From Acidobacteriota bacterium (GTDB lineage: Bacteria; Acidobacteriota; Terriglobia; Bryobacterales; Bryobacteraceae): 48,996 nucleotides of DNA. The DNA lies in contig JANXLY010000366.1 in NCBI GenBank assembly GCA_025354885.1, forward strand, positions 1 through 48,996, written 5' to 3'. The position numbers and the translations under genes were made by a program. Position 1 is the first letter of the stretch; each line of letters starts with the position of its first letter. Under the pieces are notes generated by a model that saw only the letters and a list, made by a program, of their open reading frames with translations, was not told where the DNA came from and ran no database searches. Shown here in pieces: positions 15,999 to 24,720 of this stretch.

Positions 15999-17788
15999 TT
16001 ACTCGACGGGTTGGTTTCAGCGAAGCGCACCTGTTTGAGCGTGGCGCTCTTGCTTTCGCCTTCACCAATCTTTACAGTTGCGGCTCGGTCTTCGAATTTC
16101 TTCAGGAATTCTGGATCGGAGGCCGTTGCGAGATCGATTTCCTCAAAGGCGATCAACTTGTATTCACCCGGAGGAAGATTGGCGATGCTGAACTTGCCGT
16201 TGTCATCGACACGCGCTAGCGGACTTTGCCCACTCGCCGTGCTGAGGAGCGAGAGCGTGCCGTTTGCGCCTGCTATGGCGATGACGATCGAGCCAGGTGC
16301 ATCGTCCTGCTTCTGCTTTTCGACCATTCCATTTACGGTGGCGATTTTGGTGGACAGGATCACCTCCATTGGGCCCCCTCCGCCGCCGGAGAGGTCGAGG
16401 GCGGTATCGAGTATGTTTTGGCCGCCGACCGTAATGGCCTTGACGTAGGCTGCGGCGCCCGGATTAACTGTGATCCGGTATTTATCCTGTGAGAGTTCCG
16501 TTGCGCTGAAGCTGCCGTCTTCGGCCACCTGGATGCCGGGAATGCCTCCCAAACCGCCCATATCAGTTGACATCAACTGGATGCGCACACTCTTGAGATT
16601 GACGGCAGTTTTGTCGCCTTCGACCACAATTTTTCCTTGGAAGGAAACGAGCGGAGAAGGCGCAAGGACGACGCCTTCCACATTGTCGTTGCCGACGCTG
16701 AGCTTGAGAGAGCCGACGACCTTGGGGCGACCTTCGCCGAAGGAGGAGAGTGTGAGTTTGTAAGCGCCAGGGGTGACACCGGCAATTTCGAAGCTGCCGT
16801 CGGCGCGGACCTGGCCTCCTCCCATGCCCGGGCCGAATCCGGGGCCCATCATGTCGCTTGCGCCACCATCGGGGCGGAGTTGGATCACCATTCCATTGCC
16901 ACCACCGCGACGACCGCCGCCCTGTGCTCCCGCTTGCTGGCCGGCGGGGGCTGCGATGCCGGGGACGTGGCCTCTGACTCGGTAGACGCGAACTTTACGT
17001 AAAGCCATTTGCAGGTTGCTGACTTCCTGACCGGCACCGACTTCGACGCGCTGGGCCTGTTCCAAAGCCTCGACGCCCGGGAAGAAGAGTTTTGGATAGC
17101 CAAATTCCTCTTTGCCCTGCTGGATGGGCATGTTGCCATTACTCATGCGCTGGATCTGCATGTAGTATTTTCCGGGGGCGACGTTGGTAATGCGGAACTC
17201 ACCACGGTCGTTGCTCTGGTTGCCTGCCGTGCCCATCATGCGTCGCTGGGAGGCGAAGTATTGAGGGCGGAGGAGCTGGATCGAGACGCCTTCCATGGGC
17301 TCGCCATCTTCGTCGAGGATGCGACCGCTGACAATTCCCTGCGGGGTGATGCGGACGATGACATCCGCTTTTTCTGTGCCGGCGGCAATGGTGAGTTGGG
17401 AGCCAATTGCGCCTGCGCCGCGTCCGCCGAAACTGGAGCGGATGAAGCCGGTTTTTTCGCCGGAGAGGCGGTAGTTGCCGGGGTTTACATTCTCGAAAAC
17501 GAAGGTACCTGCGTTGTCGGTTGCAGCACTGAGGCCACGGGACTGGCCGCCACCGAAGGGGCCGCCCGGCTGGCCTCCACCACCGCCCTGGCCTTGCTGG
17601 GCACCGGCGGGTTGGAGCGAAACAGTTGCCTTGCGCACAGGTTCGCCCGTGATGGCATTGAGGACTTTGCCCGTGATGCGTCCGAGTTTGATGGTCGGGT
17701 CAGGGACGCCCTGTTGCTGGACTTGCTGTTGCTGCTGCTGGCCGAAAAGAGCCAGCGTCACACTCAAGGCGAAAATCAGGCGAATCAT
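15995..17788 (-). CDS. Secreted carboxypeptidase-regulatory-like domain protein
   Basis: A 597-residue exported protein: signal peptide about 1-16, then a Gln run, then repeated CarboxypepD-reg (beta-sandwich) units. The clearest are GRITGKVLNAITGEPVRKAT to GNYRLSGEKTGF (about 36-115), GIVSGRILDEDGEPMEGVS to APGKYYMQI (about 150-215), and later units ending in TPGAYKLTL, DKYRITV and PPGEYKLIA. Gly-rich linkers separate them. Such proteins are common in Acidobacteria, where they are thought to sit at the cell surface or outer membrane; no enzymatic domain is seen. It is the last gene of a minus-strand run, 19 bases after the small protein at 17808-18026. Confidence 0.85.
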   Translation of the reverse strand: MIRLIFALSVTLALFGQQQQQQVQQQGVPDPTIKLGRITGKVLNAITGEPVRKATVSLQPAGAQQGQGGGGGQPGGPFGGGQSRGLSAATDNAGTFVFENVNPGNYRLSGEKTGFIRSSFGGRGAGAIGSQLTIAAGTEKADVIVRITPQGIVSGRILDEDGEPMEGVSIQLLRPQYFASQRRMMGTAGNQSNDRGEFRITNVAPGKYYMQIQRMSNGNMPIQQGKEEFGYPKLFFPGVEALEQAQRVEVGAGQEVSNLQMALRKVRVYRVRGHVPGIAAPAGQQAGAQGGGRRGGGNGMVIQLRPDGGASDMMGPGFGPGMGGGQVRADGSFEIAGVTPGAYKLTLSSFGEGRPKVVGSLKLSVGNDNVEGVVLAPSPLVSFQGKIVVEGDKTAVNLKSVRIQLMSTDMGGLGGIPGIQVAEDGSFSATELSQDKYRITVNPGAAAYVKAITVGGQNILDTALDLSGGGGGPMEVILSTKIATVNGMVEKQKQDDAPGSIVIAIAGANGTLSLLSTASGQSPLARVDDNGKFSIANLPPGEYKLIAFEEIDLATASDPEFLKKFEDRAATVKIGEGESKSATLKQVRFAETNPSSN

Positions 17789-17807
17789 ACTACTCCTTTT
17801 ACTTCAC

Positions 17808-18026
17808 TTACACACTACGTTTGACGGATAAACCGTTGGTCATGAGTACATGGTCAACGCCATCGGGATTCAGGCGGGTGGCATCGTATTCGATTGTCAT
17901 TCCAGTCAAATCCTGTTTGAGCTTTACGCTCATCAATCCATAGACGCTCAAAAGGCGCGATAGTCTCTCGTACCCGACATCGCTTAATGGCTTCACCAGG
18001 TCGTATTGCAATTCCACTCTTGTCAT
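17808..18026 (-). CDS. Small HMA-fold-like protein without CxxC
   Basis: A 72-residue protein not assigned to a named family. The predicted order of elements is strand (TRVELQYDLV), helix (YERLSRLLSVYG), strand (MSVKLKQ), strand (GMTIEYDATR), helix (PDGVDHVLMTNG), strand (SVKR). This is the ferredoxin-like layout of heavy-metal-associated domains, but the metal-binding CxxC loop is absent: there is no cysteine at all. It begins 4 bases after trmJ, so it is co-transcribed. The fold call is inference from pattern alone; a role in RNA or protein interaction is as possible as a relic metal chaperone. Confidence 0.5.
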   Translation of the reverse strand: MTRVELQYDLVKPLSDVGYERLSRLLSVYGLMSVKLKQDLTGMTIEYDATRLNPDGVDHVLMTNGLSVKRSV

Positions 18027-18030
18027 AAAT

Positions 18031-18732
18031 CTAATTTTCTTTCTTGAGTTTCCACAGAATCTGCCGGACGATCCCCAGCCACATCACGGCGTCAATCTCT
18101 CTCAAGTGCATGCGACGCGCCAAACGCCGCAGCTTCTCATTGATATTTTGCGCGTGAACGTAACCAGAGAGTTGTAAAGCTTCGTAAAGCCTGTCGGTGA
18201 ACTCGTCAAGCATTCCTGCAGGAGCGAGTTGTTCTTCGCTTTCCACGGTTTCTATTTTAGGAGCCTGCCGGACCATTTCGTAGAGGGTGACCGCGACTGC
18301 CTGGCCCAGATTCATGCTGGTTGCCCCTTCGACGGTGGGAATGCGGACAAGCCAGTGACAGTGGCACATGTCGTCGTTGGAGAGGCCGAATTTTTCGCTA
18401 CCGAAGAGCAGAGCGATGCGGCCCGAGTGTTGTTTGACGGTAATGGCCGCGTCTTCGAGGCGCTTGATTTCGAGCTGGACGTCGCGCTTGCGGGCCGAAG
18501 TTGTACCGATGACGAGCGTTGCGTCTGCAGTCGCTTCTGCGAGGGTTGAAAAGTCGCGTGAATCACGCAAGACGATTTCGGCATGAGGGCCACTGCGGGC
18601 CTCGTCGGCAGCTACCCGATAGGCTTCGACGAGTCGAAGATCGGGAAAGCCGAAATTGGCCATGGCCCTGCTGGCCGCGCCTATGTTGAGAGGGTTTCGT
18701 GGAGAAACAAGGACGACGCTCAGGTTTTCCAA
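18031..18732 (-). CDS. trmJ: TrmH/SPOUT family RNA 2'-O-methyltransferase, TrmJ type
   Basis: A 233-residue SPOUT methyltransferase that probably 2'-O-methylates tRNA position 32. Conserved elements: ENLSVVLVSPRNPLNIGAAS at the N-terminus, ALLFGSEKFGLSNDDM (knot loop) and IPTVEGATSMNLGQAVAVTL. A C-terminal helical extension (about 160-233), typical of TrmJ, carries many Arg/Lys residues. I prefer TTG at 18732, because it puts ENLS at the usual N-terminus and overlaps the upstream stop by only 13 bases. The alternative ATG at 18777 would add 15 residues with no family resemblance. The open frame continues far upstream, but there it runs under the methyltransferase-like gene. Confidence 0.85.
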   Translation of the reverse strand: MENLSVVLVSPRNPLNIGAASRAMANFGFPDLRLVEAYRVAADEARSGPHAEIVLRDSRDFSTLAEATADATLVIGTTSARKRDVQLEIKRLEDAAITVKQHSGRIALLFGSEKFGLSNDDMCHCHWLVRIPTVEGATSMNLGQAVAVTLYEMVRQAPKIETVESEEQLAPAGMLDEFTDRLYEALQLSGYVHAQNINEKLRRLARRMHLREIDAVMWLGIVRQILWKLKKEN

Positions 18733-19265
18733 AACAGGTATCCCATGCCGAGGAGAAAGGCGAGGCTGGCCTTCCATTCCTGATTTTTTAAGTACATTGC
18801 GGGGTCGAAGTAGCCTTCGCCCGGTTCTGATGGAGGCTTGGGCCAGAGAAGGGGAACACGTTCGGCGTAAGCGCGATAGCCGGGAAAGAGTTTCAGCAGG
18901 TGCTGTTCCTCTTGTTCTATCACTGGCAGGTAAACGAGTGCGAAGACAAGGAGAGTGACCAGGAAGACGGCCCAACTGCGGGCGGCAATGGCCAGACCGA
19001 GGGCGGTAAAGAGAGTGCCGAGATAGAGGGGATTGCGTGTCCAGGCATAGGGGCCACCGGAGGCAAGGTCCTGATTTTTTTTGAGGTGGCCCGCAGCCCA
19101 GGCGCGGATGCCGAGGCCGGGCAAGGCAAGCAGCGTGCCGTAGACGAGGCTCTCGCGGGTTGGGTTGGCGAGGAGACCGAAACAGAGACCGATCAGGAAG
19201 CCGCTTGGCACACGCATGCGCATGACGAAATCGGCGTAGGGTTTGGGGAACAGATGCTTTCTCAT
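18720..19265 (-). CDS. Isoprenylcysteine carboxyl methyltransferase-like membrane protein
   Basis: A 181-residue membrane protein of the ICMT/PEMT-like group. It has four or so hydrophobic segments and the SAM-site motif GPYAWTRNPLYLG, followed downstream by EQEEQHLLKLFPGYRAYAERV, the usual signature. Bacterial members methylate small lipophilic or phospholipid-like acceptors; the substrate is unknown. The start is ATG at 19265, overlapping the upstream glycosyltransferase stop as ATGA. An upstream in-frame ATG at 19292 would overlap more. The position between heptosyltransferase and tRNA methylase genes gives no clear functional hint. Confidence 0.8.
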   Translation of the reverse strand: MRKHLFPKPYADFVMRMRVPSGFLIGLCFGLLANPTRESLVYGTLLALPGLGIRAWAAGHLKKNQDLASGGPYAWTRNPLYLGTLFTALGLAIAARSWAVFLVTLLVFALVYLPVIEQEEQHLLKLFPGYRAYAERVPLLWPKPPSEPGEGYFDPAMYLKNQEWKASLAFLLGMGYLFWKT

Positions 19266-20218
19266 CGCAACACCTCTTCGAGATTTGCCCACACCCTGTC
19301 GATGTCGAGTTGCAGCATGCTTGGGTCGGGCTCTGTGCCTCGCTTGTAGGTAGTTGTTGCTCCATAGCTGCGCAGGACGCGGATACTCGCGCCGTGGGGG
19401 CCGTTGCGGGCTGGATCTGTAGGCCCGAAAAGGGCGACCCCAGGTTTGTCGAGCAGGGCGGCCAGATGGAGCGGGCCGCTATCGAGGCCCAGGACGGCGC
19501 GGGCGCGGCGGGTCGCATGAATCAGCCCATCTATGCCGCTCTCGTGACGCCAGAGAAATTCACTCTGGGGAGTTTCATTTGAGGGCATCACGTTGAGCAC
19601 GAGTCTGAACCCGAAGCGGTCGTGGAGGCGCTTTCCGATTTCGACATAACGCTCGATGGGCCATTGTTTGGACTTCCAGCCGGCGTAAGGAGCGGCAAGT
19701 ACGAAGTCTCCTGGGGGGAGCTGTCCTTCGGGGAAACCTGCGGGGCCACGCAGTGTCGTGTTTGATTTTGGGAGGCCGAGGCTTGCGACGAGTTCGAGAT
19801 TTCTCGCAACCACGTGAGGGCTTTGCGAAGTGAAGGCTTCAGTATAGAAAACGCCGGCCTCGCGTTCGCGCAACTGCGTATCGACAAAGCCGATGCGGCG
19901 GCTGGCACCACTGACGAGGGCCGTGAGTGCGCTCTTGACGAGTCCCTGGAAGTCGATAGCGAGATCAGGTTGCCAGCGTCGCAACCATTTGGCGGCGATC
20001 CAGACGCTGAGGGGACTGCGACGGTCGAGGGGCAGCAGGTGATCGGCCAACCCTGAACCGTGGAGAAGCGCCATCCATTTCGGTTCGAGTACCCATGTGA
20101 TCTCAGCTTTTGGGAAGATGTCACGCAGACGCTGCACGGCTGGCATGGTGTGGAGAATGTCTCCCATTGCGCCCAGCCGTACGACGAGAACTTTTTCCAA
20201 AGTTTTACTTTGCCTCAC
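19262..20218 (-). CDS. ADP-heptose:LPS heptosyltransferase, glycosyltransferase family 9 (WaaC-like)
   Basis: A 318-residue GT9 enzyme that probably adds L,D-heptose to the Kdo region of lipopolysaccharide on the cytoplasmic membrane face. The N-terminal motif VLVVRLGAMGDILHTMPAVQ and the C-terminal nucleotide-sugar motif LDSGPLHLAALLDKPGVALF, followed by GPTDPARNGP, are diagnostic. The overall sequence resembles heptosyltransferase I. It overlaps the preceding small gene by 14 bases and the following gene by 4, so all are one transcript with waaF upstream. Whether it is functionally WaaC or another GT9 cannot be settled here. Confidence 0.85.
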   Translation of the reverse strand: MRQSKTLEKVLVVRLGAMGDILHTMPAVQRLRDIFPKAEITWVLEPKWMALLHGSGLADHLLPLDRRSPLSVWIAAKWLRRWQPDLAIDFQGLVKSALTALVSGASRRIGFVDTQLREREAGVFYTEAFTSQSPHVVARNLELVASLGLPKSNTTLRGPAGFPEGQLPPGDFVLAAPYAGWKSKQWPIERYVEIGKRLHDRFGFRLVLNVMPSNETPQSEFLWRHESGIDGLIHATRRARAVLGLDSGPLHLAALLDKPGVALFGPTDPARNGPHGASIRVLRSYGATTTYKRGTEPDPSMLQLDIDRVWANLEEVLR

Positions 20219-20537
20219 TCTTCGAGATCACGAGCTGCTCTAGCTCATCGCGCCAGCTTTCCTCATTTTTGCGGAAGTCGAGCGCACCTTCGAGCTCGCC
20301 AATCGCGACGTAGCGCACAACGGCGAGACTGGCGGCGAGTTCGGCACGTGCGCGCAAGTTGAGGTAGGAGTTTTCTTTTTCGGTGAGGAGAGCAAGAATC
20401 GGACGGCCCAGATCACAGAGCGCGGCGGATTGAGAGGCGAGGAGCGGATCGCAGTCGAGATGCACGGCGACCAGGCTCTCATTTTTGAGACGACTTGCCG
20501 CTTCGGCGAGCGGAATAATTTTTGTTCTGGTATCCAA
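20205..20537 (-). CDS. Degenerate nucleotidyltransferase-like protein (RfaE2/HldE C-domain-like)
   Basis: This 110-residue protein has no firm family. Its layout follows the C-terminal adenylyltransferase of HldE/RfaE2: KIIPLAEAASRL resembles the opening helix, RPILALLTEKENSYL resembles the second strand with the Asp/Ser loop, and LRARAELAASLAVVRYVAIG matches the family segment in which DRAELLAAL is followed by CVDYVVIF. However, the catalytic TNGCFDxxHxGH motif is replaced by VHLDCDPLLASQSAAL, so ATP chemistry is unlikely. It lies between two heptosyltransferase genes, 4 bases after waaF and overlapping the next gene by 14. It may be a regulatory or scaffold relic of heptose activation. Homology is inferred by eye. 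Confidence 0.55.
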   Translation of the reverse strand: MDTRTKIIPLAEAASRLKNESLVAVHLDCDPLLASQSAALCDLGRPILALLTEKENSYLNLRARAELAASLAVVRYVAIGELEGALDFRKNEESWRDELEQLVISKSEAK

Positions 20538-20541
20538 TCCT

Positions 20542-21522
20542 CTATTTCAGCAAGTCGAGAGCCTCCAGCGCTACTTGTTCTGATGAAATGCGCGTCATGC
20601 AGCGGTGATCGATGGGGCATTCACGGAGTTTGCAGGGGGAGCAATCGACGGGATGACGCACGATTCGGGCGAGGGGGCCAACCGGACCTGTGCCGATGTG
20701 ATCGGTGCTGCCAAAGATGGTGACGCTGGGTGTGCCGACGGCGTAGGCAACGTGCATTGCGCCGCTGTCATTGGTGAGCATCAGTTCGCAGCCGGCACTG
20801 AGTTCGATAAATTCGCGGAGGCCGGTGTGGCCGGCGTAGTTTGTTACCTGGATGCTGCGGGATTTCAGATCTGCTTCGACTATGGCGACGATGTCTCTTT
20901 CTGCGGCACTGCCGAAAAGGGCAACAGAAGCATTGCGCTCGATGGCGATGGCTGCTGCTGCTGCGGCGAAGCGATCCGGGAACCAACGCTTGGCACTGCC
21001 AAAGGCTGCACCGGGACTGACGCCGATGACGCGGCCGCCGAGATTGCGCGGAGTGACGTTGTGGAGTCGAATGGGGGCTTCGATGTCGTAGCCCGGGATC
21101 CAGCCGGCGAGCCTCAGCAGTTCCAGATAGTAGAAACGCTCGTGACCAATCTTGTGGACTGGAATTGCGTTTGTAAGTAGCAGCCCACGCCCATCGCGGT
21201 TGTAGCCTATGCGCTCTGCAACGCCAGTGGCACAGGCGAAAGCAGCGGCTTCGAAAGCGTTTTGAAAAAGGATTGCGCGATCAAATTTCCCTCGCAGTGA
21301 TTTTGCCAGTTTGAACTTGGCAGCCAGGTCCTCGATGCCGCGGCCTGTCGGATAAGCAATGACCTCGTCGCAAAAGCTCTCACCTCCATAGAGATCGGCG
21401 AGCCAGGGGAAGCCAAGGATCGCGATGTGAGCTTTGGGGAATGCAGCCCGCAGGGCGTGCAGAGCGGGAAGACACAGGATGGCGTCTCCCAACCAGTTTG
21501 TTGCCCGCACGAGAATGCGCAT
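20542..21522 (-). CDS. waaF: ADP-heptose:LPS heptosyltransferase II
   Basis: A 326-residue GT9 enzyme that adds the second heptose of the LPS inner core. Diagnostic parts are ILVRATNWLGDAILCLPALH at the N-terminus, GVSPGAAFGSAKRWF, LTNDSGAMHVAYAVGTPSVT and the C-terminal cysteine segment CSPCKLRECPIDHRCM seen in WaaF. Length is slightly below the E. coli enzyme. It is the first gene of a six- or seven-gene minus-strand run. Its ATG lies 15 bases from the divergent dioxygenase ATG, so its promoter must overlap that gene's 5' end. No strong ribosome-binding site is visible. Confidence 0.92.
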   Translation of the reverse strand: MRILVRATNWLGDAILCLPALHALRAAFPKAHIAILGFPWLADLYGGESFCDEVIAYPTGRGIEDLAAKFKLAKSLRGKFDRAILFQNAFEAAAFACATGVAERIGYNRDGRGLLLTNAIPVHKIGHERFYYLELLRLAGWIPGYDIEAPIRLHNVTPRNLGGRVIGVSPGAAFGSAKRWFPDRFAAAAAAIAIERNASVALFGSAAERDIVAIVEADLKSRSIQVTNYAGHTGLREFIELSAGCELMLTNDSGAMHVAYAVGTPSVTIFGSTDHIGTGPVGPLARIVRHPVDCSPCKLRECPIDHRCMTRISSEQVALEALDLLK

Positions 21523-21527
21523 AAAAT
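21522..21527 (+). promoter_or_regulatory. Possible -10 box of a leaderless dioxygenase transcript
   Basis: TAAAAT fits five of six consensus positions and ends 10 bases before the ATG at 21538. TTG-containing hexamers lie 15-18 bases upstream (21498-21506) inside waaF. No Shine-Dalgarno is visible before the ATG. It overlaps the waaF start codon. Confidence 0.35.
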
Positions 21528-21537
21528 CTATCTCAGC

Positions 21538-22314
21538 ATGTTAAGCACCGAACAGCTTGCCAATCTTGACCGCGATGGTTATCTTATTCTTTCCGATCTG
21601 ATTCCGGAGCCGATGCTCGAGGCGTTGCGAGAGCGCGTGGAGGAACTCTTTGAAGCAGAAGGGGAAAACGCCGGGGCTGAGTTTAAGAAGGAAAGCGGAG
21701 CGCGGCGCTTGGCGAACTGCGTGGACAAGGGCAAAGTATTTGAGCAGGCGATTCTGATCCCCGAGATACTGGCAGCGAAAGCGCACATTCTTGGCCCGGC
21801 GTTCAAACTGTCGAGTCTGAATGTGCGGTCCACTAATCCGATGAGCGAGGCGGATCAGCCGCTGCATGTGGACATGAATGCAATTGCCGATGAGCGCGGC
21901 TATTGGGTCGCGAACACTATTTTCATGCTCGACGACTTTACCCCCGAGAATGGGGCGACAAGAGTCGTACCGGGATCGCACAAATGGGGGCAGCGGCCGC
22001 AGGAGCAGATGACCGATCCTTTTGCCGCGCATCCGCAACAGATTTTGGTGACTGGCAAGGCCGGTACAATCGTGATCTGCAATGCGCATACCTGGCATGG
22101 CGGCACCGCGAACCGGACGAATCGACAACGAAGAGCCATGCACGCGTTTTTTTGTCGCGCGGACAAGCCGCAGCAGCAGTACCAGAAGAAGCTATTGCGG
22201 GCCGAGACGCAAGCGGGTTTGAGTGCGGAATTGCGGAAACTGCTGGCACTTGATGATGTCTCGAATGATCGTATTTCCGCTCAGGTTGAAGTGACGAGTG
22301 GATTCCTGAAATAG
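21538..22314 (+). CDS. Phytanoyl-CoA dioxygenase (PhyH) family protein
   Basis: A 258-residue Fe(II)/2-oxoglutarate-dependent dioxygenase. The metal triad is intact: His110 and Asp112 in PLHVDMN and His187 in HTWHGGTANR. Arg196 or Arg198 is placed to bind 2-oxoglutarate. DDFTPENGATRVVPGSHKWG is the characteristic PhyH stretch before the second His. PhyH proteins hydroxylate diverse small molecules, so the substrate is unknown. The open frame extends upstream, but ATG at 21538 gives a standard N-terminus (EQLANLDRDGYLIL). It stands alone on the plus strand; its TAG abuts the TAG of the convergent kinase gene. Confidence 0.85.
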   Translation: MLSTEQLANLDRDGYLILSDLIPEPMLEALRERVEELFEAEGENAGAEFKKESGARRLANCVDKGKVFEQAILIPEILAAKAHILGPAFKLSSLNVRSTNPMSEADQPLHVDMNAIADERGYWVANTIFMLDDFTPENGATRVVPGSHKWGQRPQEQMTDPFAAHPQQILVTGKAGTIVICNAHTWHGGTANRTNRQRRAMHAFFCRADKPQQQYQKKLLRAETQAGLSAELRKLLALDDVSNDRISAQVEVTSGFLK

Positions 22315-23664
<1,350 letters not shown>

Positions 23665-23697
23665 GTCGGGTGTGGACTACTAAACAGGCTCAGAGCT

Positions 23698-23868
23698 TCA
23701 AGAAGGAGCTGAATCTTTTGGAACTGTTTTCAAGGGATCTTTTTGACGTCGAGACTCGACATCGCAGGAGGGGCCCACTCACGTGGGTACACCGAAGCGC
23801 GGCAGCACATAGCGCATCACGACGAAGTAGGCCGCGAAAAAGAGAGCCAAACTGATGAGATCGTTCAT
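23698..23868 (-). CDS. Candidate small membrane selenoprotein (in-frame TGA at codon 30)
   Basis: ATG at 23868 has AGGA six bases upstream. The first 29 codons give MNDLISLALFFAAYFVVMRY followed by VLPRFGVPT: one membrane helix (about 4-18) and a basic turn. Codon 30 is TGA (23781-23779). The frame then stays open for 27 codons, reading VGPSCDVESRRQKDPLKTVP and ending at TGA 23700-23698. The tail is polar with a Cys five residues after the TGA, giving U-x4-C. A stem-loop at 23745-23763 fits a bacterial SECIS. If TGA is simply a stop, this is a 29-residue peptide at 23779-23868. It lies between an unknown membrane protein and a kinase. Selenocysteine insertion is inferred. Confidence 0.55.
23745..23763 (-). 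promoter_or_regulatory. SECIS-like stem-loop after an in-frame TGA
   Basis: In the minus-strand RNA, GAUGUCGA pairs with UCGACGUC (eight pairs, one of them G-U) around the loop GUC. The loop begins with G and lies 24 bases after the TGA at 23781-23779. Bacterial SECIS elements need a G near the start of the apical loop, 16-37 bases downstream of UGA. The plus-strand copy of the stem has a C/A mismatch, so the structure is better in the sense of the micro-gene. There is no T-run after it, which argues against a terminator. Confidence 0.5.
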
Positions 23869-23910
23869 GCTTATTCCTAATTCCATACTATATGCAATGC
23901 GCGGCAGAGC

Positions 23911-24714
23911 CTAGGCACCTGGTGGCCCCTTAGGGTCTGGAAAGATGCTTTGGGCAATGAGAGCCTCGGCTTTGCTCTTCGCTTGACTGAGGGTGAGGCT
24001 GGGATCCTGGGTGCGGAGATTTTCGATCAAAGCAAAGCGGTTGCCGGAGCGAGCGAGTTCTTCGACCGAGGGTAGAATATCGATGGACTGGGAAGCTGCA
24101 GTTGGAACGCCGTGCGAGTTTAGGCAGCGGATGCAATTAGCCATACTGGGCAAAGCGCGCCACTGGACCCGAAGTCGGTTGCCGGGCTCGATAGAAACAG
24201 GAAAGTGACCCCATTTACTCTTGCGGACCGGAACTCCACCGGGGCGGGCGGAGCGCTCGTCGGCCAAGTACTTCGCGAGATCGCTGGTGCTTGTGCCCTG
24301 CCTGAGTGTGAGTTCCAGAAAGCGCGAAGTTTCAGAGTTGTCCTGCGATTGCCAGGATCGCCTGATTTCGCGGACGGATTCGATGCTGGCAAGGGGCAGT
24401 TCGAAAATCTGAATATCGTGGGTTCCCCAATGCACGTTCTGATAGGAGCGCCACTTCACATAGATGTTCTTGTCGCTGATCGCTACTAACCAGGCAGTGG
24501 AGTGGAAAGCTTTTCGGAGGTCGTTGGCACCGAGGAGCCAAACCAAGACAAGGATGCATACCAGATACCAGAGGATTCCATTTGTGCTGCCTCTTGTGGC
24601 CAGCAATGGGATAACCGGGGTCAGGATCATCAGCATCAGGATCGAAGAGAGGGGAAAGGCACGGTAGACCGCAAGGTCTTTGATGGGCACTTCTTTGAGG
24701 GTAACGAAGCGCAT
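23911..24714 (-). CDS. Unknown membrane protein of an ABC transporter operon
   Basis: I do not recognise the family of this 267-residue protein. Two adjacent membrane helices (about 22-40 and 46-63) are followed by a soluble part with a PH-like strand pattern (AWLVAISDKNIYVKW, FLELTLRQGT, HFPVSIEPGNRLRVQW) and a helical C-terminus. The layout resembles bacterial PH-domain membrane proteins, but this is only a resemblance. It lies 6 bases after an ABC-2 permease gene and 42 bases before the micro-gene, so it is probably an accessory part of that exporter. Confidence 0.6.
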   Translation of the reverse strand: MRFVTLKEVPIKDLAVYRAFPLSSILMLMILTPVIPLLATRGSTNGILWYLVCILVLVWLLGANDLRKAFHSTAWLVAISDKNIYVKWRSYQNVHWGTHDIQIFELPLASIESVREIRRSWQSQDNSETSRFLELTLRQGTSTSDLAKYLADERSARPGGVPVRKSKWGHFPVSIEPGNRLRVQWRALPSMANCIRCLNSHGVPTAASQSIDILPSVEELARSGNRFALIENLRTQDPSLTLSQAKSKAEALIAQSIFPDPKGPPGA

Positions 24715-24720
24715 GGGCTC

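Noticed and set aside
18778-19518. N-terminal extension of the trmJ frame
   Set aside because: The open frame runs on for about 250 codons but overlaps two well-supported genes and has low-complexity Arg/Pro/Ser content.
23670-23855. A 61-codon plus-strand frame opposite the micro-gene
   Set aside because: No ribosome-binding site, a basic low-complexity C-terminus, and the opposite strand has both a good ribosome-binding site and a hydrophobic helix.
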